Assembly: GCA_033032865.1 (NCBI GenBank)
Contig: JAWHQI010000304.1
Coordinates: forward strand, 1,649,001 to 1,713,000
Direction: 5' to 3'
Source: Dactylorhiza incarnata
Lineage: Eukaryota > Streptophyta > Magnoliopsida > Asparagales > Orchidaceae
DNA length: 64,000 nt
Shown: one piece after another, positions 45,901 through 57,987 of the stretch
Layout of the letters: each line of letters starts with the position of its first letter
How positions within the stretch are numbered: the stretch's first letter is position 1
Notes under the pieces: generated by a model
The model's input: only the letters and a program-made list of their open reading frames with translations
What the model was told of the DNA's origin: nothing
The model's database searches: none
Translations under genes and position numbers: made by a program

Positions 45901-47943
45901 TATGAACATTAGCATAGAAAAATATGATAAATCTCTGAGAATGATCTTAGACCTAGGCCATATGAGTTGGAAGAATGTTTCCAAGATAACATGTTACATA
46001 CATTAGTGCATATGAGCTTATAACGGTTTAAGACGTCTAGCACAAATACCCTCACTTTGTTTTGGTATTAAATGCCGACATGTAGTGTCCAATGATGAAC
46101 CCTAGGTTGAGGGACTAAGTATAAAATGTGTGAGGATATGTGATTACCAAAGAAGGGGCAGTTGCCATGTTGGAGTTCTGAAAGTAAACCAACTCTCCCC
46201 CGTGAGTAATGTGCAAATCTACCTAAGGAAGGAAAGTAATGTGAGAGATGGTTCTAGGATTGGGTAGTTACCAACTATACTTAAATATCTTGAGAATGGG
46301 TGGTTCGAGTTGTCAGTCCATCATACCACCTAGTACCGTTGCGAGCCATTCACCGGGTAATCCTCTGAAAGTCTAAGATTCACCCTAAGATGATAGGTTC
46401 ACATAGCACTTATGAAACATAAAGGAAGTATAAGTATGCTGAGAATTGCATACGCATCCCTTGTGGATGGGGCTGAGAAGGACCGATGAGTCCTGTGAGC
46501 TGGAGGCTCGCGGATTGTGAATTGACGGACTGGATAGTCCTAAAGGTGGAGGCTCTATTGGTTAATGAATCATATTGCATATGCATTAGTGGCGAGTCTT
46601 CTGTGCTGTCTGATCGTTACACCGACGGAAGTACGTTGATTCATATGAGGTGGTGAGATTCTTAGGTCCAGTAGGTTGTTAATACTGCGGTCTGGAGAAC
46701 AGTCCCTTCTAACCCCCACCCGATCAATAAAGGTCTGGTGGATTCCAACAAGAGTACGCAATGCTCCGATGTGAAGTGTGGAGACGTACAAGGCCTAGGC
46801 TTGGTAGTGTGTATACCCGCTTAGGGGTGGGCTGGTCCTGGACCCCTAGTCCATCGTTTCCGTAGCCACGACGGAAATTCCTGAGAGTGATGCAAGCTTC
46901 GAACAGAAGGAAACTAAATGTCTGTTGCGCACAGAGTTGTGTGTGAGTTGCACTTGCCTGATCATTCATAGCATATCATAAGCATGCAGACATTAAGCAT
47001 ACACATTGTAGATACTCATCATATAAATTTGTATGGGCATTTTTATATGATGGTTATGATTCCTGAAAATCTTAACTTATAAGTTTGTATTAACTTTCAT
47101 ATAAGTTAAGATACGAAACCTATAGTGATAGGTTAGATGTTGTTCTACTTTTACTTATTATCACTGCTCTACCTTACTGCTCTTTTACATATGTTTATTG
47201 TTTATATATAGAATTGTTAGTATACTTCTAATTCTTACTTATACATTGCTGTAGTAGAAACATATATTCTTGCTAGAATAGTTCCATGTCATCTACTTGT
47301 TCTACTGCTTTTGGTCCTTTTTCGTCCTCCCCGCTCGGTGCCTAAGAGTCGCGGGGGGAGTCAAGGACAAAACTGCTTAGTCTTTTTAAACTAACGGTCG
47401 GATGTGGCATAACAATTCAGGAGCGCGTGAAGGAAGAGCAGCAGCAGCACCAGAACTGGAGGGACGTATGTAGTTTGACAGCCCAGTTTGGGGTAGGAGC
47501 TTCTGCAGCAGCAGGACGTGCCCCGGTGAAATATTACCTTCCGAACACCGTTCTTCACGTCTACCCTGGTCAGAGTAGCGAGTTAATTGTTCGTGAAGGG
47601 ACTGTTGAGTGTCGGTGCCTACAATGTTTAATCTTTGCTAATAAAGAGGCAAAGAAGAAATGATGTATCAGGCATAAACTATTTTTGTCTCAGCACTTAT
47701 TTACTCTATTCAGTACTTTGATTATTGTATATCAGCGGACATTTCTTTTATACTTCTCTGTCGTGGTTTATGTCTTTTATACTTCTCTTGTTTTGTGGTG
47801 AAATGGTTGGCCTGGATGATGATTAGCTGGCAGGATCGGCGTCATGTGGTGACGACCTTCTTGTTTGATGGTGTCACCGCAGGGCGGTAGTTATGGGCGA
47901 TAAGCCCTGGTGGTAAGAATGCAAAAAAAAGAGGGGTCTTACA
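42978..47943 (+). mobile_element. Solo LTR, 4966 bp (Del/Tekay-like)
   Basis: Begins TGTAACATTCCCAG, ends GGGGTCTTACA, and has an exact 5-bp duplication ATAGT on both sides (42973-42977; 47944-47948). No primer site, purine tract or gag-pol between, and no second copy of the start, so it is one LTR left by unequal recombination. TGTAAC...TTACA ends are usual for the Del/Tekay chromoviruses; the group is inferred. AATAAA near 47638 may be the polyadenylation signal. Orientation inferred from that. Confidence 0.8.
44460..45380 (+). repeat. Diverged internal repeats in the solo LTR
   Basis: Modules with AATACACCTCCTACCCAAAAATC..GGTTAATATAAGCCCTTGGTC..CCACATGCAA recur near 44510, 44820 and, in part, 45310. 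They suggest growth of the LTR by old tandem duplication. Confidence 0.5.
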
Positions 47944-47948
47944 ATAGT

Positions 47949-49009
47949 TCTTCTGCATATAAGTCTTGGAGTGGACATGTTATGTTACTTACAATTGCAT
48001 CTTTTTTATTTACCTTCCAGCTTATTGATTCTATTACTCATAGTTATTCATTTGTACATATTGTTATAAATTTTTTACTCAGGCACTATTTCTTAGAGTT
48101 TTGATGTTTATCTACTAAGCTTGAACTTAGTTGCTAAGTCAAATTCAGGCCGTTAAACTGAGTTGATCACTCGAAGTTGAATTTGGGGAGCGATATCTCC
48201 CTTGCACAATCTACATGAATTGGTTGATGCCTCTGATAAGACGAAGCTCTCTGAATCACGATGACGACGCTTCCAGTGTGTTATGGACCTATTTCGGGAT
48301 CTCGTCGGAGGTGGCGGTGGAGGCGGAGATACAAGAGGAGACGAGCTCAACCCGCAGATAATGCGAGGGGGAGGAAGAAGGGGAGCATTACTCAACCCGA
48401 ACCCTAGAATGGCGACAAAGAGAAAGGGGACTAAAGGGAGAAGAAATTAGAGGGAGATAGAGAAACTTAGATTAATTTATTCATACCTCATACATGACCC
48501 AAGGGCCAAGGGTTCCATAATATATATGACTTACAATGACATGAATGTAAATAAACCCCATATAAAAGAGATGTGCGAAAACTAAAACATTAAAATAATT
48601 CGTAAATTCAATTCAACTCCAATACCTAAAGACTCGTAATAATATAGCCGCTCACAACTGACGACGTGTGACCCCTAACACAATGATGTGGTCCCGTTGA
48701 ACCGTGAAGATGGTTTTTCCTAAAGCTGATAGGATGAACAAACATTGTTTGTTATGTTTTTTAAATTCAAACTATGTTGTTAGTTCGTACGCTTTGATTT
48801 AATGATATCGTAGATATTGAAAGAAGGCGGGTTTTAGTATTACAATTTTTTTCTGTATTTGAATATCAAAGAATAAAACAAATTTAACTCTTCATTCTTA
48901 TTCTCCTCAAAATATGGCAAGCAAATAAATAAATTACAACAGCAGCCGCAGCTTAAATCAGCCCTAAATTGACCCAAAAAAACAAATGTGAAACTATTTA
49001 TCTAACAAT
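47949..49009. other. Intergenic region
   Basis: An 80-codon minus frame (48395-48153) Pro-rich, of TE or first-exon type, is not supported. The rest is AT-rich; this is also the 3' flank of the next gene. Confidence 0.35.
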
Positions 49010-51742
49010 TCAGTCAACTAGATAACTGCAAGGCTTCAAAAACCAGAACAAATCCACTGCACTGCCCTCTGCTACAGAAGAGAAAGAGGAATTGCTACAT
49101 TCTTCATTCTTCGGGATCAACTCCCTCTTCTCCTCCATTCTTCTCTGATCCAGCTCCTGAAGCACTCCTCTCTCCTGCTCATCCAAATACAAAAACATTA
49201 GACATAGATAGAGAGCACAGTCATATATATATAGACAGCAGATTTTGGAAAGTAAACTATGGATTTATTAGAGTTGATTCAACACAGGCGGTGAACTTAC
49301 TGGAGTTTTGGATTTAGGAAGTCTGGCGAGAGGAGAGGAGTTGGAGTTTCCAGAGGCTTTCGAGCTTGGGAGATGGCCATGGCCGGAAGGTGAGGGGAAC
49401 CGTTGGGGAGTTGGAGGGAAGGCCCTTGGTTCTCTCAGAATCTTGTTCTTTTCCTCGTTACATTCCAACCTCACAGCCAATTCACACCTCTTCGTCAACC
49501 TGCCAATTTTCCTGCAATTCATGTAATAGAAATCTACATATTTCATGGCTAAATTGTGTATAAAGATTAGATTGGTTTCACTATTTCACACTAAAATACA
49601 GTGTTGACGAGTTTGCTTCTAGGATTGGAAGCCAACTTATAAATTGAACACACACATATGTACATAATAAAGGAGTAGTTGTGTTGGAACTAAAATGACA
49701 ATTTTGCCTTTCCCGACGCGCTACCCCGGCACCAGAGGTCCCAGGCCCTCACGCAGCGTTACCCGGCCGATCTCTGCTCCGGATCCTCGATCGACAATCG
49801 CCGACGGCCAGGTACGATCGGCGCGCAGCTTGGGTAAATTGATTTTTTTCCTATCTAGAACATATTTATAAATGAAAAAATTGAAATTTAATATCTTCAC
49901 ACTAGGCTTGTAAATTAATTTTTTACCTACCTACAACATATTTATAAATGAAAATAATTGGAATTTATTATCGCCAAAGGCTCTTTTTATTATTTATATG
50001 AGCAAATTGGTATGGGAAACCCTCGTGCCCCGCACAACATTACTTCAGCCAGGACAGTAACTCAGCTCGTGCTTGCCTGCTCTCGGGTGCGTGGGCTTCT
50101 CATTTATATTGAGCAGTGCGGGGCGAAGCCCCCGAGAGTAGGCGGGCTTGACAAAGGTACTGTCCTGACTAGGGTACTGTAGCGCAGGGCACGGGAGTTC
50201 CCCGTGCAAGACTGCTCATGTATATTATATAAAAATGAATCGTACATATAAAGTCATATATAATATATTATTATATGAAGTGGATCCTACATATAAAAGT
50301 GCATTCTTTTATTTGATGTTTCACACTTTGCAACTTATATATTGTTTGTATCACCTACATGTATCACCAAAAAATTTTCCACCATTAAATCAAGTGAGAA
50401 TGCATCCACACCACGAAATTGATACTATCCATTTCACCCAAATGAAGAGAATCCGGATCCATACAACTCATACAGTTAATTAATCTATAGACTAGAGTAG
50501 TAATAACCCCAATTTATTTCAGAGCATTCATCTGAATTGAATTTGCTTATTTACCCCAAACCATAGTTAATGTGGCATGCATGACAAGAATCTAGATCGA
50601 TTCGACCAAGCCTGCGGCTAAACTTTGCTTCTCTAGATTGAATCAAATGAGTTGCCCTGATCAAACTTTTTTCGCGGTAGTTATCAGGAGTATTTTAGGT
50701 ATTTCATAAATTCAGAAATCAGCCCACTTTCTCTAACCACCTATGTTCTTGATCTAGTGAAAAAAAAACGAACATAAATTTGTTGATTTTCTGACTTGTG
50801 TTTCTTTTTCATTATACTCTTTGTAGTTTTTCATTCTGGTCATCGTATATTTTACTTGGAATTATAGAAATCTAGACTTCGATTCATCCAGCACAATATA
50901 TCAAACATTTGGATGGTAAATTATAAATGCATATCTTGATTGAATTGCTTACTTGGTGGAAACCGGAGCCGCCTTCTTCTCCTCCATGTTATCTCTCAAA
51001 GAAGCTTTTTCCTTTACTTTTTCCATGTTCTTCCTCTTCTCCTCCTCCTCCTCCTCCTCAGTAGCAGCTGACTCCTTTCCAGTAGCAAATCTCTTTAGCT
51101 CATGGCAGAACTCAAAGATCTGGCTCAATATATCCCTCCCAGAGAAGAGATTTCTAGCTGAGAATGTGCTTTTGAGCTTCGGTTGATCGGGATGCGTTCT
51201 TTTACTCTGAGATTCGCCCCTTACTTCTTCATCAGCAACATCATGCTTCTTCTCCGCGCTGGTTTTAACGGCTTCCTTCTTCGCAATGGCAGCCTTCTTT
51301 TCTTTCATTGCCGGCAGAGCAGCTTCCCTGTTCGGATTCTGGTTCTCGAGGTCTTCGCCGAACTTCTTGGAATTCAATTTGGGCTTAATCGGTGAAGGAA
51401 CGAAGTTGACAATCCTGCGCTTTCTCTCGCCGGACAGAATCAGTTTAGAATTGGATCTCACGAGCTTCACCTGCGGATGAAGAACGCAATAGGGAAGATT
51501 TCGAACTGAGAAAATAGAGGGACGACGAAACAGATGCGTACCTTCGGACTGGGGGTCCAACGGTTGAAATCCTCGGCGATGACCGGGTGTCGGCAATCGG
51601 GGCGGCAGAACCAGGCAGCATCATCGACCGGCGCATCGGGGGCGGAGAGATCCAGCCATTTGGGGGCGTTGATGTGCTCGTAGACCTCGTCTCGCTCGTA
51701 CTGGGAGTCGACGTTCTTCCAGTCGATTTCGGCGGGCTCCAT
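49010..51742 (-). CDS. Conserved plant protein of unknown function, 4 exons, 364 aa
   Basis: Minus-strand exons 51742-51542, 51470-50953, 49511-49301, 49174-49010; all junctions are GT...AG and the phases (0, 2, 0) agree, giving one open frame. The N-terminus has MEPAEIDWKNVDSQYERDEVYEHINAPKWLDLSAPDAPVDDAAWFCRPDC, which I recall as a signature of an uncharacterised land-plant family. The middle is Lys/Glu-rich with SARNLFSGRDILSQIFEF and an acidic E7 run; then FPPTPQRFPSP and the C-terminus VDLFWFLKPCSYLVD. No catalytic motif. Intron 2 (1441 bp) holds a foldback element. Probably nuclear by charge, which is a guess. No breaks: likely functional. Confidence 0.85.
50000..50217. repeat. Foldback MITE in intron 2
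   Basis: Arms GAGCAAATTGGTATGGG... and, reversed, GAGCAGTCTTGCACGGG... pair over ~60 bp with shared CCCGTGCCC-like and CAGGACAGTA words. AT-rich flanks. Confidence 0.6.
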
Positions 51743-52176
51743 TACTCGTTAGTTTCTACTGTCTGAGATGGAAAGTAGCGCGATGTGGAGAGACGAGAGT
51801 TGGGTGGAGTTAAAAGAAGGAAAGAAATGGAGATTGGAGAGATGACAAGCGTTACAAGGGCTTTCCGGAAGGAAGGAAGCCGCTCCAACAGGTCTTGTGA
51901 ACGTTGAGAAATTTTTCGACCGTTGGAGAGTTGTTGTATGAGGATCCGATGCGTATTAAATTTTTTATTTATAATAATAATAATCCCAAAGCGTCGGGTC
52001 GGGCTAAGCATGCGCTGGGCCGTTTGGAAACCGGATCACATTCAAGCGGTTTTTTTGGTCATAAACCCGGTTTATTTTAAAGATAGTTTAGACGTCCTTA
52101 TAGTGGTGTTATTGCATCAAGCTAATATAGGAAAATAAATTATATTTCTTTACGTGCGAGAGTAACATAATGCTAT
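51743..52176. promoter_or_regulatory. Upstream region of the 364-aa gene
   Basis: Likely promoter on the minus strand by position. A (TAA)n-like stretch near 51966-51983. No clear TATA box. Confidence 0.35.
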
Positions 52177-53220
52177 TGTAAGACCCTAAGTTTTAAGTGC
52201 ACTGAATTCAAAATATGGTGAAGTCTGAGAGCTAGTGTCAGGCGTTAAGGATAACGCCAGGCATTAGAGTTCGAGAAGACTTAGGCGTTAGAGCTAATGC
52301 AGGCGTTAGAGCTAACGCAGGCGTTAGCATTCCCGTCGATTTCCTTAAGAGGCTGTGGATAAGTTCGGCCACCGCCTTTGGGCTAACGCCAGCGTTAGCG
52401 GTGTTATGTATTTAACCCTCAAATCCGTGGATTCTCCTCATTTTCCTTACTTAGACTCTCTCCAAAGGCAAAGGCAGAGATCAGGAAGAGGAAGGAGAGC
52501 CTTTTTGGCTAGTTGTTTGAGGGCAAATACGTGGAGGAGACTGATTACGTGCTTGTGCCATCGATTGACTCCGTGAAGAGGAAGTTGTTTCGCAATTTCA
52601 GCAGGTGCAATCTCAGTTCTATAGCACCAAAACGAGCATCAATGGTAACGATTCTCCTCCTTCATCTTTGGACATGTTAGTCCTTTAATTTGCATAGTTG
52701 CAGGCAGATTTCCACTAATTAGTGGATAGGTTTCTGCCGACAGGTCGATCTTATCCCCGTATAAATTGCATTTAGAGTCCGGATCGCTATACGGACATAG
52801 ACATACTGTGTGAAGCACACATTTGGACAGGTTGGTCTGAATTGATGATGTTGATTGCACTCCGGAGAAGACACCGTGTATGTATGCTTGTTTTCGGGTT
52901 CTGGGTGTTGTGATGTGCTACAGGGAGTTCTGGAGATGATCTCCAGAAAATACCCGAAAGAGATAACAAAATCGGGTTCTGTTTGTTAACGCCAGGCGTT
53001 AGAGCTAACGCCGGCGGTAGCCCCAGTGACACTTGATGTCGCGTGGTTGCATGGAATTGCCTGTGTGGTTGTGCTGAGACCCTGTGAGGTTGTCGCACTG
53101 AGATCGGGCAAAGGTGAAAGCTTACCCGCATCGTGCAGAGTTGATCGCGATGATTGAGCACGGGCCTAGCTGATTCGAACCCGCCCATAGTGGTGATGTA
53201 GAGGTCGCCCCTGGGTGTAC
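52177..53220 (+). repeat. LTR-like sequence with GCGTTAG/CTAACGC palindromes
   Basis: Starts TGTAAGACCCTAAG, a Ty3-type LTR start. Contains about six AGGCGTTAGAGCTAACGC-type near-palindromes (52233-52395, 52987-53008) and TATTTAACCC near 52410. The end is not clear; no partner. Confidence 0.4.
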
Positions 53221-54824
53221 CAGGGTGTGAAAGAATGCGAAAACTTCGTGTGTACGGCCAAGCTCAAATTGAACGTCCAAGTTGAGAAGGAACTCAATTT
53301 AAATATGTAGCAATGAGATCTACCTCCTCACATATATATATTGTGCATAATTTTCATGAATAAGGTGAATGCCCAGGCACCGTTTAGTAAATTGAAAAAT
53401 TTTCACCCACTTCATTTTGTTGAGGTGTATGAACATATAAAGCAGCTATATAATCCCTTCCTTTTGAAAGATGACAGGTTCTCTGCTAGTTTTACGAAGA
53501 GACAGAGGCTATGATTGATAGTTTTTTGCTAGGGATATTGTGCGCCCGGGAGGAGAAGAGACACGTGTCGGCGGAGTTCAGCGCAAAGACGAGCGGCTGT
53601 GAATTTCAGAGAGGAGATGACAGTAGAGTTGGTAGATATGAGACGAGCGGCTGTGTAGTTCCCAAAATATAGCTCCAAAGTCTTTTGGGGAGATGAACAC
53701 TTTAATTTATTTGTTCAAAACATAAATAATTATTTTCGAAAACAAAAACCAATGAATAGAAACACAATCAAATAAAAACATGGCATACAATTTCTTTTCA
53801 ATTCATTTTATTTGATTTTTGTACATGAAGAAATGTTGACAAAAAAACTATGTTTTTTTTTCTTAGGCCATTCTCCAGAGACTGCTCAACTATGAAACTT
53901 ATAGATGATTTGAACTCTCTTGACCGTAGAGGATGATTTTGAGCATTTTGATGTTCACGAGCTGCCACTCGCCGGTATTTATGCAGGAATTATCTTTTCT
54001 TCGTTACTTTCCTTTGATCGCCTTAAGCGGTCGGTAAGGTGAAGCTGCCTGTGATTTTTCGTTCTTATTCCATTGAAGTGTTGATGTGCTTTTAATCTTG
54101 CTGGCATGATCTTCGCCAATTTTGTTACACCTTGTTTTGTGGTACATGCAATCGCATTGATCATTCCTCCACAATCCCATCACAATCAGCCAGGCCCGGA
54201 TCTACTTAGTTTTTGCCCAATTAGGCATGGGCAGGCCGAGCCTAGGGGGCTTATTGTTAGAAGGGGCGCTCAACCCCTCTCCACGGTTGACTGCAGTCCA
54301 CCGATCCAACCCCTCTCCACGTGGCAGGAACTCCCCCAGGCCCACTGACCATCGGGCCACACAGACCCTCTTCTGCCACGTGGCGGGTTGTTGAGGTCGG
54401 CGAGGCGTTGCACGCTCGACCTCGATCCTCCGACCTCCTTCTCCATAAGAGGGGCACTCAACCCCTCCTATCACCTAGCTGCGCTGCAACGCAGTTGGGT
54501 GATGAGGGCTGCTAGGAGAGCTTCTTATCGAGGTCGTGAGTTCGAGGCTCTCCGACAACAACCCGCCATCATGAGAACAGTGATGGAGACGGGTTGGGCC
54601 GCGTTGGGCTGCAGCCCTTTGGGGGAGTGGCCAGGAGAGGGCCTTGAGTGGGCCAGAGATTGGATCTCTCCTAGAGTGGGCATGGTGGCATATGAGGTGC
54701 CCCACTCCCCTTCAACACTTATAAGGCCACCATTTTGCCCAATTAGGCTGGCAGCGGTCGAGACCAGACTTTGCCCGTCACGGCGAATGCCACTCTTGTG
54801 ACAGACTTTTCCTTGATTTAGAAA
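53221..54824. other. Unassigned repetitive region
   Basis: 54190-54800 is GC-rich with CAACCCCTCTCCACG repeats (54273, 54307) and TTTGCCCAATTAGGC at 54214 and 54733; TE-like. No coding feature recognised. Confidence 0.3.
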
Positions 54825-55390
54825 AAGAGGTAACAGCGGGTTACAGGGCAAAGTAAGAGAGAAGTCGGACGGGTAACAAGTCGCAAAACACTGAACTCGA
54901 GACCGCAGCTCTTACAAGCGAGCTCCTGGATTCGAGTGTGCGTGCTTTGGGAATGTCATCGGCCCGCCTATTTATAGGCTCGGGGGTCTGCCCAAACGGG
55001 CAGTGCTAAAATAACCGCCTGCTCGGATACAGGAGAATCGTGCAGGAGGTGACGGGATACAGAAATGAGATAAAAGAGAAGCCGCGCGGTCTGACGGCTT
55101 GAACCTCGATCTATGATGAGCTTGAGTTGGGATGAATCCCGAATTGTATAGAGGCAACCCGGGCGGTCTGTGATCTGAAAACGCGGGCTTGGCTTCTGGA
55201 CTTGAGCCCTAAGTCTTCGATCCTTGATGGCGGTATGGGCTTGGTAGACCGCTCGGCCTGTTGTTGGAGGGTTGGAGGGTTTATATGCAGGCAACCACGA
55301 ATAGAGCTAGGCGGCTGAACCTGGCAAGCCGCCCGGTCTAAAGAGGTCATTATATTGATAGCGGTCTTCTGGGTAAACAAAGAGAGTATT
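54825..55390 (-). repeat. Probable LTR fragment
   Basis: Minus-strand CCTATAAATAGG (54968-54979) with GCGGTC/GCCCGG words resembles a Ty3 LTR. Ends not determined. Confidence 0.3.
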
Positions 55391-55470
55391 GCATTGTTTG
55401 CAAAATAATCCGAGTGCAGTTTTAGTGGAAGACAAATAATTTGATAATTTTTTCAATCACAAGTGCTAAT

Positions 55471-56147
55471 TGTTGAAACTGATTTCTCGGTTTCTGTGGA
55501 GTTCGGGGCCCCCAACGGGTTGGGGGGCGACTGACACTTACTAATCTCGCGAGAGAACAAACCGGAGCCTCGAAGTTGGACACTGATCCTTAGGCTCAGC
55601 TAGGAGGACCCACCACACACCCGGAAGATCTTTAGAGCGCTTCCCCTCCCAAGCCAAGAGCTGAAGCCTGGGCACCTTGGAGAGCTCAAGGATGGCCTGA
55701 GGAGAGAGAAGCACCAAAAGAGGAAGTCCCTTCAAAGGTGCCCTTTGGATCCTATTTATAGATTTTCTGATCTGGCCTGCAAATAGCAGGAATCTGCCTC
55801 TCGATTTTACTATACGCACCCCAACTTGGTCTGCTAACAGCCAAACTCCGCTGTCCGGGGTGGCTATTGGCAGACCCTCAGGGACAAAGAGGTAATTCTA
55901 GCTTCCAGCCTCATGAAAGGGGGGTCTGCGAGGACTGCTCGCCCCCTGGTCTCGCCAAAGTGTATGCGCGAGCCCCTGCTGTCTCTGCGACCTCGAGGGT
56001 CTCGTTGAACCTTAGGAATGAGGCCCCCCTGTCGAGCTCGGAGAGAGCGAGATCAAGCCACTGACCTCGCCTCACCCCGGCTGCCGAGAACTATTGGTGT
56101 TCTGCGAGATCCCTGGGAGGAGCCAGGCGAACCCCGGGTTGTACACA
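55471..56147 (-). repeat. 3' LTR of element B
   Basis: Minus strand TGTGTACAACCCGGGG...AATCAGTTTCAACA, 677 bp, with CTATAAATAGG (reverse of 55751-55761). It directly follows a purine tract identical to that of element A (AAAGAGCGGGGATTG). Confidence 0.75.
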
Positions 56148-56260
56148 ATCCCCGCTCTTTATGAGGTTATCCTAAGCTCGCAAAGAATCGTCCAACCCTG
56201 GGCGTTCGCCTGGCGACAGCTGTCCTGTCGGGAATCTTTCTGTGGGTCCCACCGTTAGGC

Positions 56261-56270
56261 TATAAATACC
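56261..56270 (+). promoter_or_regulatory. TATA box of antisense gene 1 (element B)
   Basis: TATAAATACC, 78 bp upstream of the ATG at 56339 and outside the LTR. Confidence 0.6.
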
Positions 56271-56338
56271 ACTTGAGCTGAAGGGCGTCTTCACTTTCTT
56301 TTCTCCTTTATTCTTCTCCTTACTGTAGCTATCTTCCA

Positions 56339-57537
56339 ATGCCTCTCTCCAAGGAAATGGAGGCTCGCCTGAAAGCTTCCAAGGCTCGCGAGGTGTCGAT
56401 GATGATGAAGCCCCCGGCGTGGATGAGTCGCCCATCCCCCTCTCCTGTGCCGAAAACGAAGAAGGCGAAGGCCGCTCACCGACTGGGAGATGATACTGTC
56501 GACCTGGAGTCTTCCCCTAGCGACAAATCCGTTGACAAGGTAAGGATTACCCGTCACGCGAGACTACTTGATTATTGTTTCTAAGCTTCGCCTCTGTAGG
56601 TCATTAAGACCAACGAAGACGCTGACGGACCTTCGAACGAACCCCCCACTACTCCTCGGGAGAATGCAAATACCATTGGCGAGAATCCTGACGGTACATT
56701 ATTTGATCTCGCCAATTTTGCTTTAATCATGTTACCTGCTGATGTCTCTTACCTCTTTATTTTCCTTCTTCAGTTCTGCCTCCTGCGAGCCCGAGGCAAC
56801 AGGATCAGCGAACTCCTTCCCCTAAACTCCTGGACGCGACCATCCCGACACCGAACTTTAACCTTCTCGCCAATGAGGACTCAGGCGGCTCGCGCCTGCC
56901 GAAAGGTCCCCTCGTAGGTACAGCGAAATACCCCCATGGAAAGGGGAAGACTCACATCCCTTACTATGGCACCGCCTTCGATCCTCCGCCTGGTTCCTTT
57001 CACCCTCCCCCGGGTAAGCCTTCTCGTGTCTCCGCTATTTACCCTGATATTTGTCCCTCCTAACCTCGCGTACAACCCTTTTCAGTGGACTACGAGACCC
57101 AACACACCGACTCCGAACTTGGGGACGAGGAAATGTCCCCCTTTCCTGAGCAGGTGGAGGACTTCCTGGGCGATTCGCGAGAACCTGAGGTGATAAAACA
57201 GCGGACCGCGGAGTTATTCCAAAAGCAAAACCAGATGCTGCAGGACCTCAACATTCGGGCGAGAGTGGATAGGCTGGCTGCCGAGGAGAGATATGCTTCA
57301 CTGATGGATGAGTGCGATAGACTTCGTGTTGCGATGCCTCGCGATCCCGATGAGTCCGAGACCTCCGAGGAGATGCTCATAGCGAGGATCAAATATTTTG
57401 CTCACCTGATTGATCGCGACGCCCGCGCTGCTGCTGAATTCCACAACCCCAGGAGGCCGCCGAGGACGGGACCGCGAGGAGGCGGCAGTGGCAATGGCTG
57501 CCTTACTGATCTCGTGTCTTTAGTTTTTCCTTCGTGA
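56339..57537 (+). pseudogene. Antisense gene 1 of element B, 4 exons
   Basis: Exons 56339-56539, 56600-56693, 56773-57013, 57086-57537 with GT...AG introns of 60, 79 and 72 bp. N-terminus MPLSKEMEARLKASKAREVS, Lys/Ser-rich. Exon 3 has PYYGTAFDPPPGSF. Exon 4 is a coiled coil (VIKQRTAELFQKQNQMLQDLNIRARVDRL...) ending LVSLVFPS. A run of five C at 56818-56822 shifts the frame by one (four C would keep exon 3 open), so this copy is broken or has a base error. Relates to 8659-7205. Function unknown. Confidence 0.6.
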
Positions 57538-57860
57538 AACATTTCCGCTATTTTTATATTATTACTCCGAACAATCTCGCATGGCTGTGGCCTCTATTAG
57601 TTTTCGCTCGCTAAGAGCTGTGAACAATTATTAAATGTGCTATTGCTTGCGGCTTTTATACTGCTGCCTATCCTTTATCTTATTTTCGCTTGCGAGTACT
57701 GTTTCTGGTCGCGAATCGTTTATTTGGACTAACCCTGCAGATTGATCTCGCTCGCCGGTCATTGGCGGAATGATTTTTGTTTTCGCGCGTTATCGTGATG
57801 TGACATTTTGACTAATCGTACCCTCCGGCGCTTGGGCTTCTTCCCGCCGTTTTCATTTTC
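57538..57860. other. Spacer between the antisense genes
   Basis: 3' end of gene 1 and promoter of gene 2; rich in TCGC words. No ORF. Confidence 0.5.
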
Positions 57861-57870
57861 CTATAAATAG
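57861..57870 (+). promoter_or_regulatory. TATA box of antisense gene 2 (element B)
   Basis: CTATAAATAG, 118 bp upstream of ATG 57988. Confidence 0.65.
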
Positions 57871-57987
57871 CTTCTCATTAATGTCGTTTATCTACCGCCT
57901 CCCTCAGACCATTCCTTCCTCTCAGCTGTAGAGCTCTCGCCAATCTGTTCTCGCATTCCTCCCTTCTAGTTCTCGCAGGTACTAAAG

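Noticed and set aside
42978..47943. Complete LTR retrotransposon
   Set aside because: No gag-pol, primer site or second LTR; one long LTR with target duplication fits better.
54190..54850. Overlapping ORFs on both strands
   Set aside because: GC-rich repeat with no protein motif on either strand.
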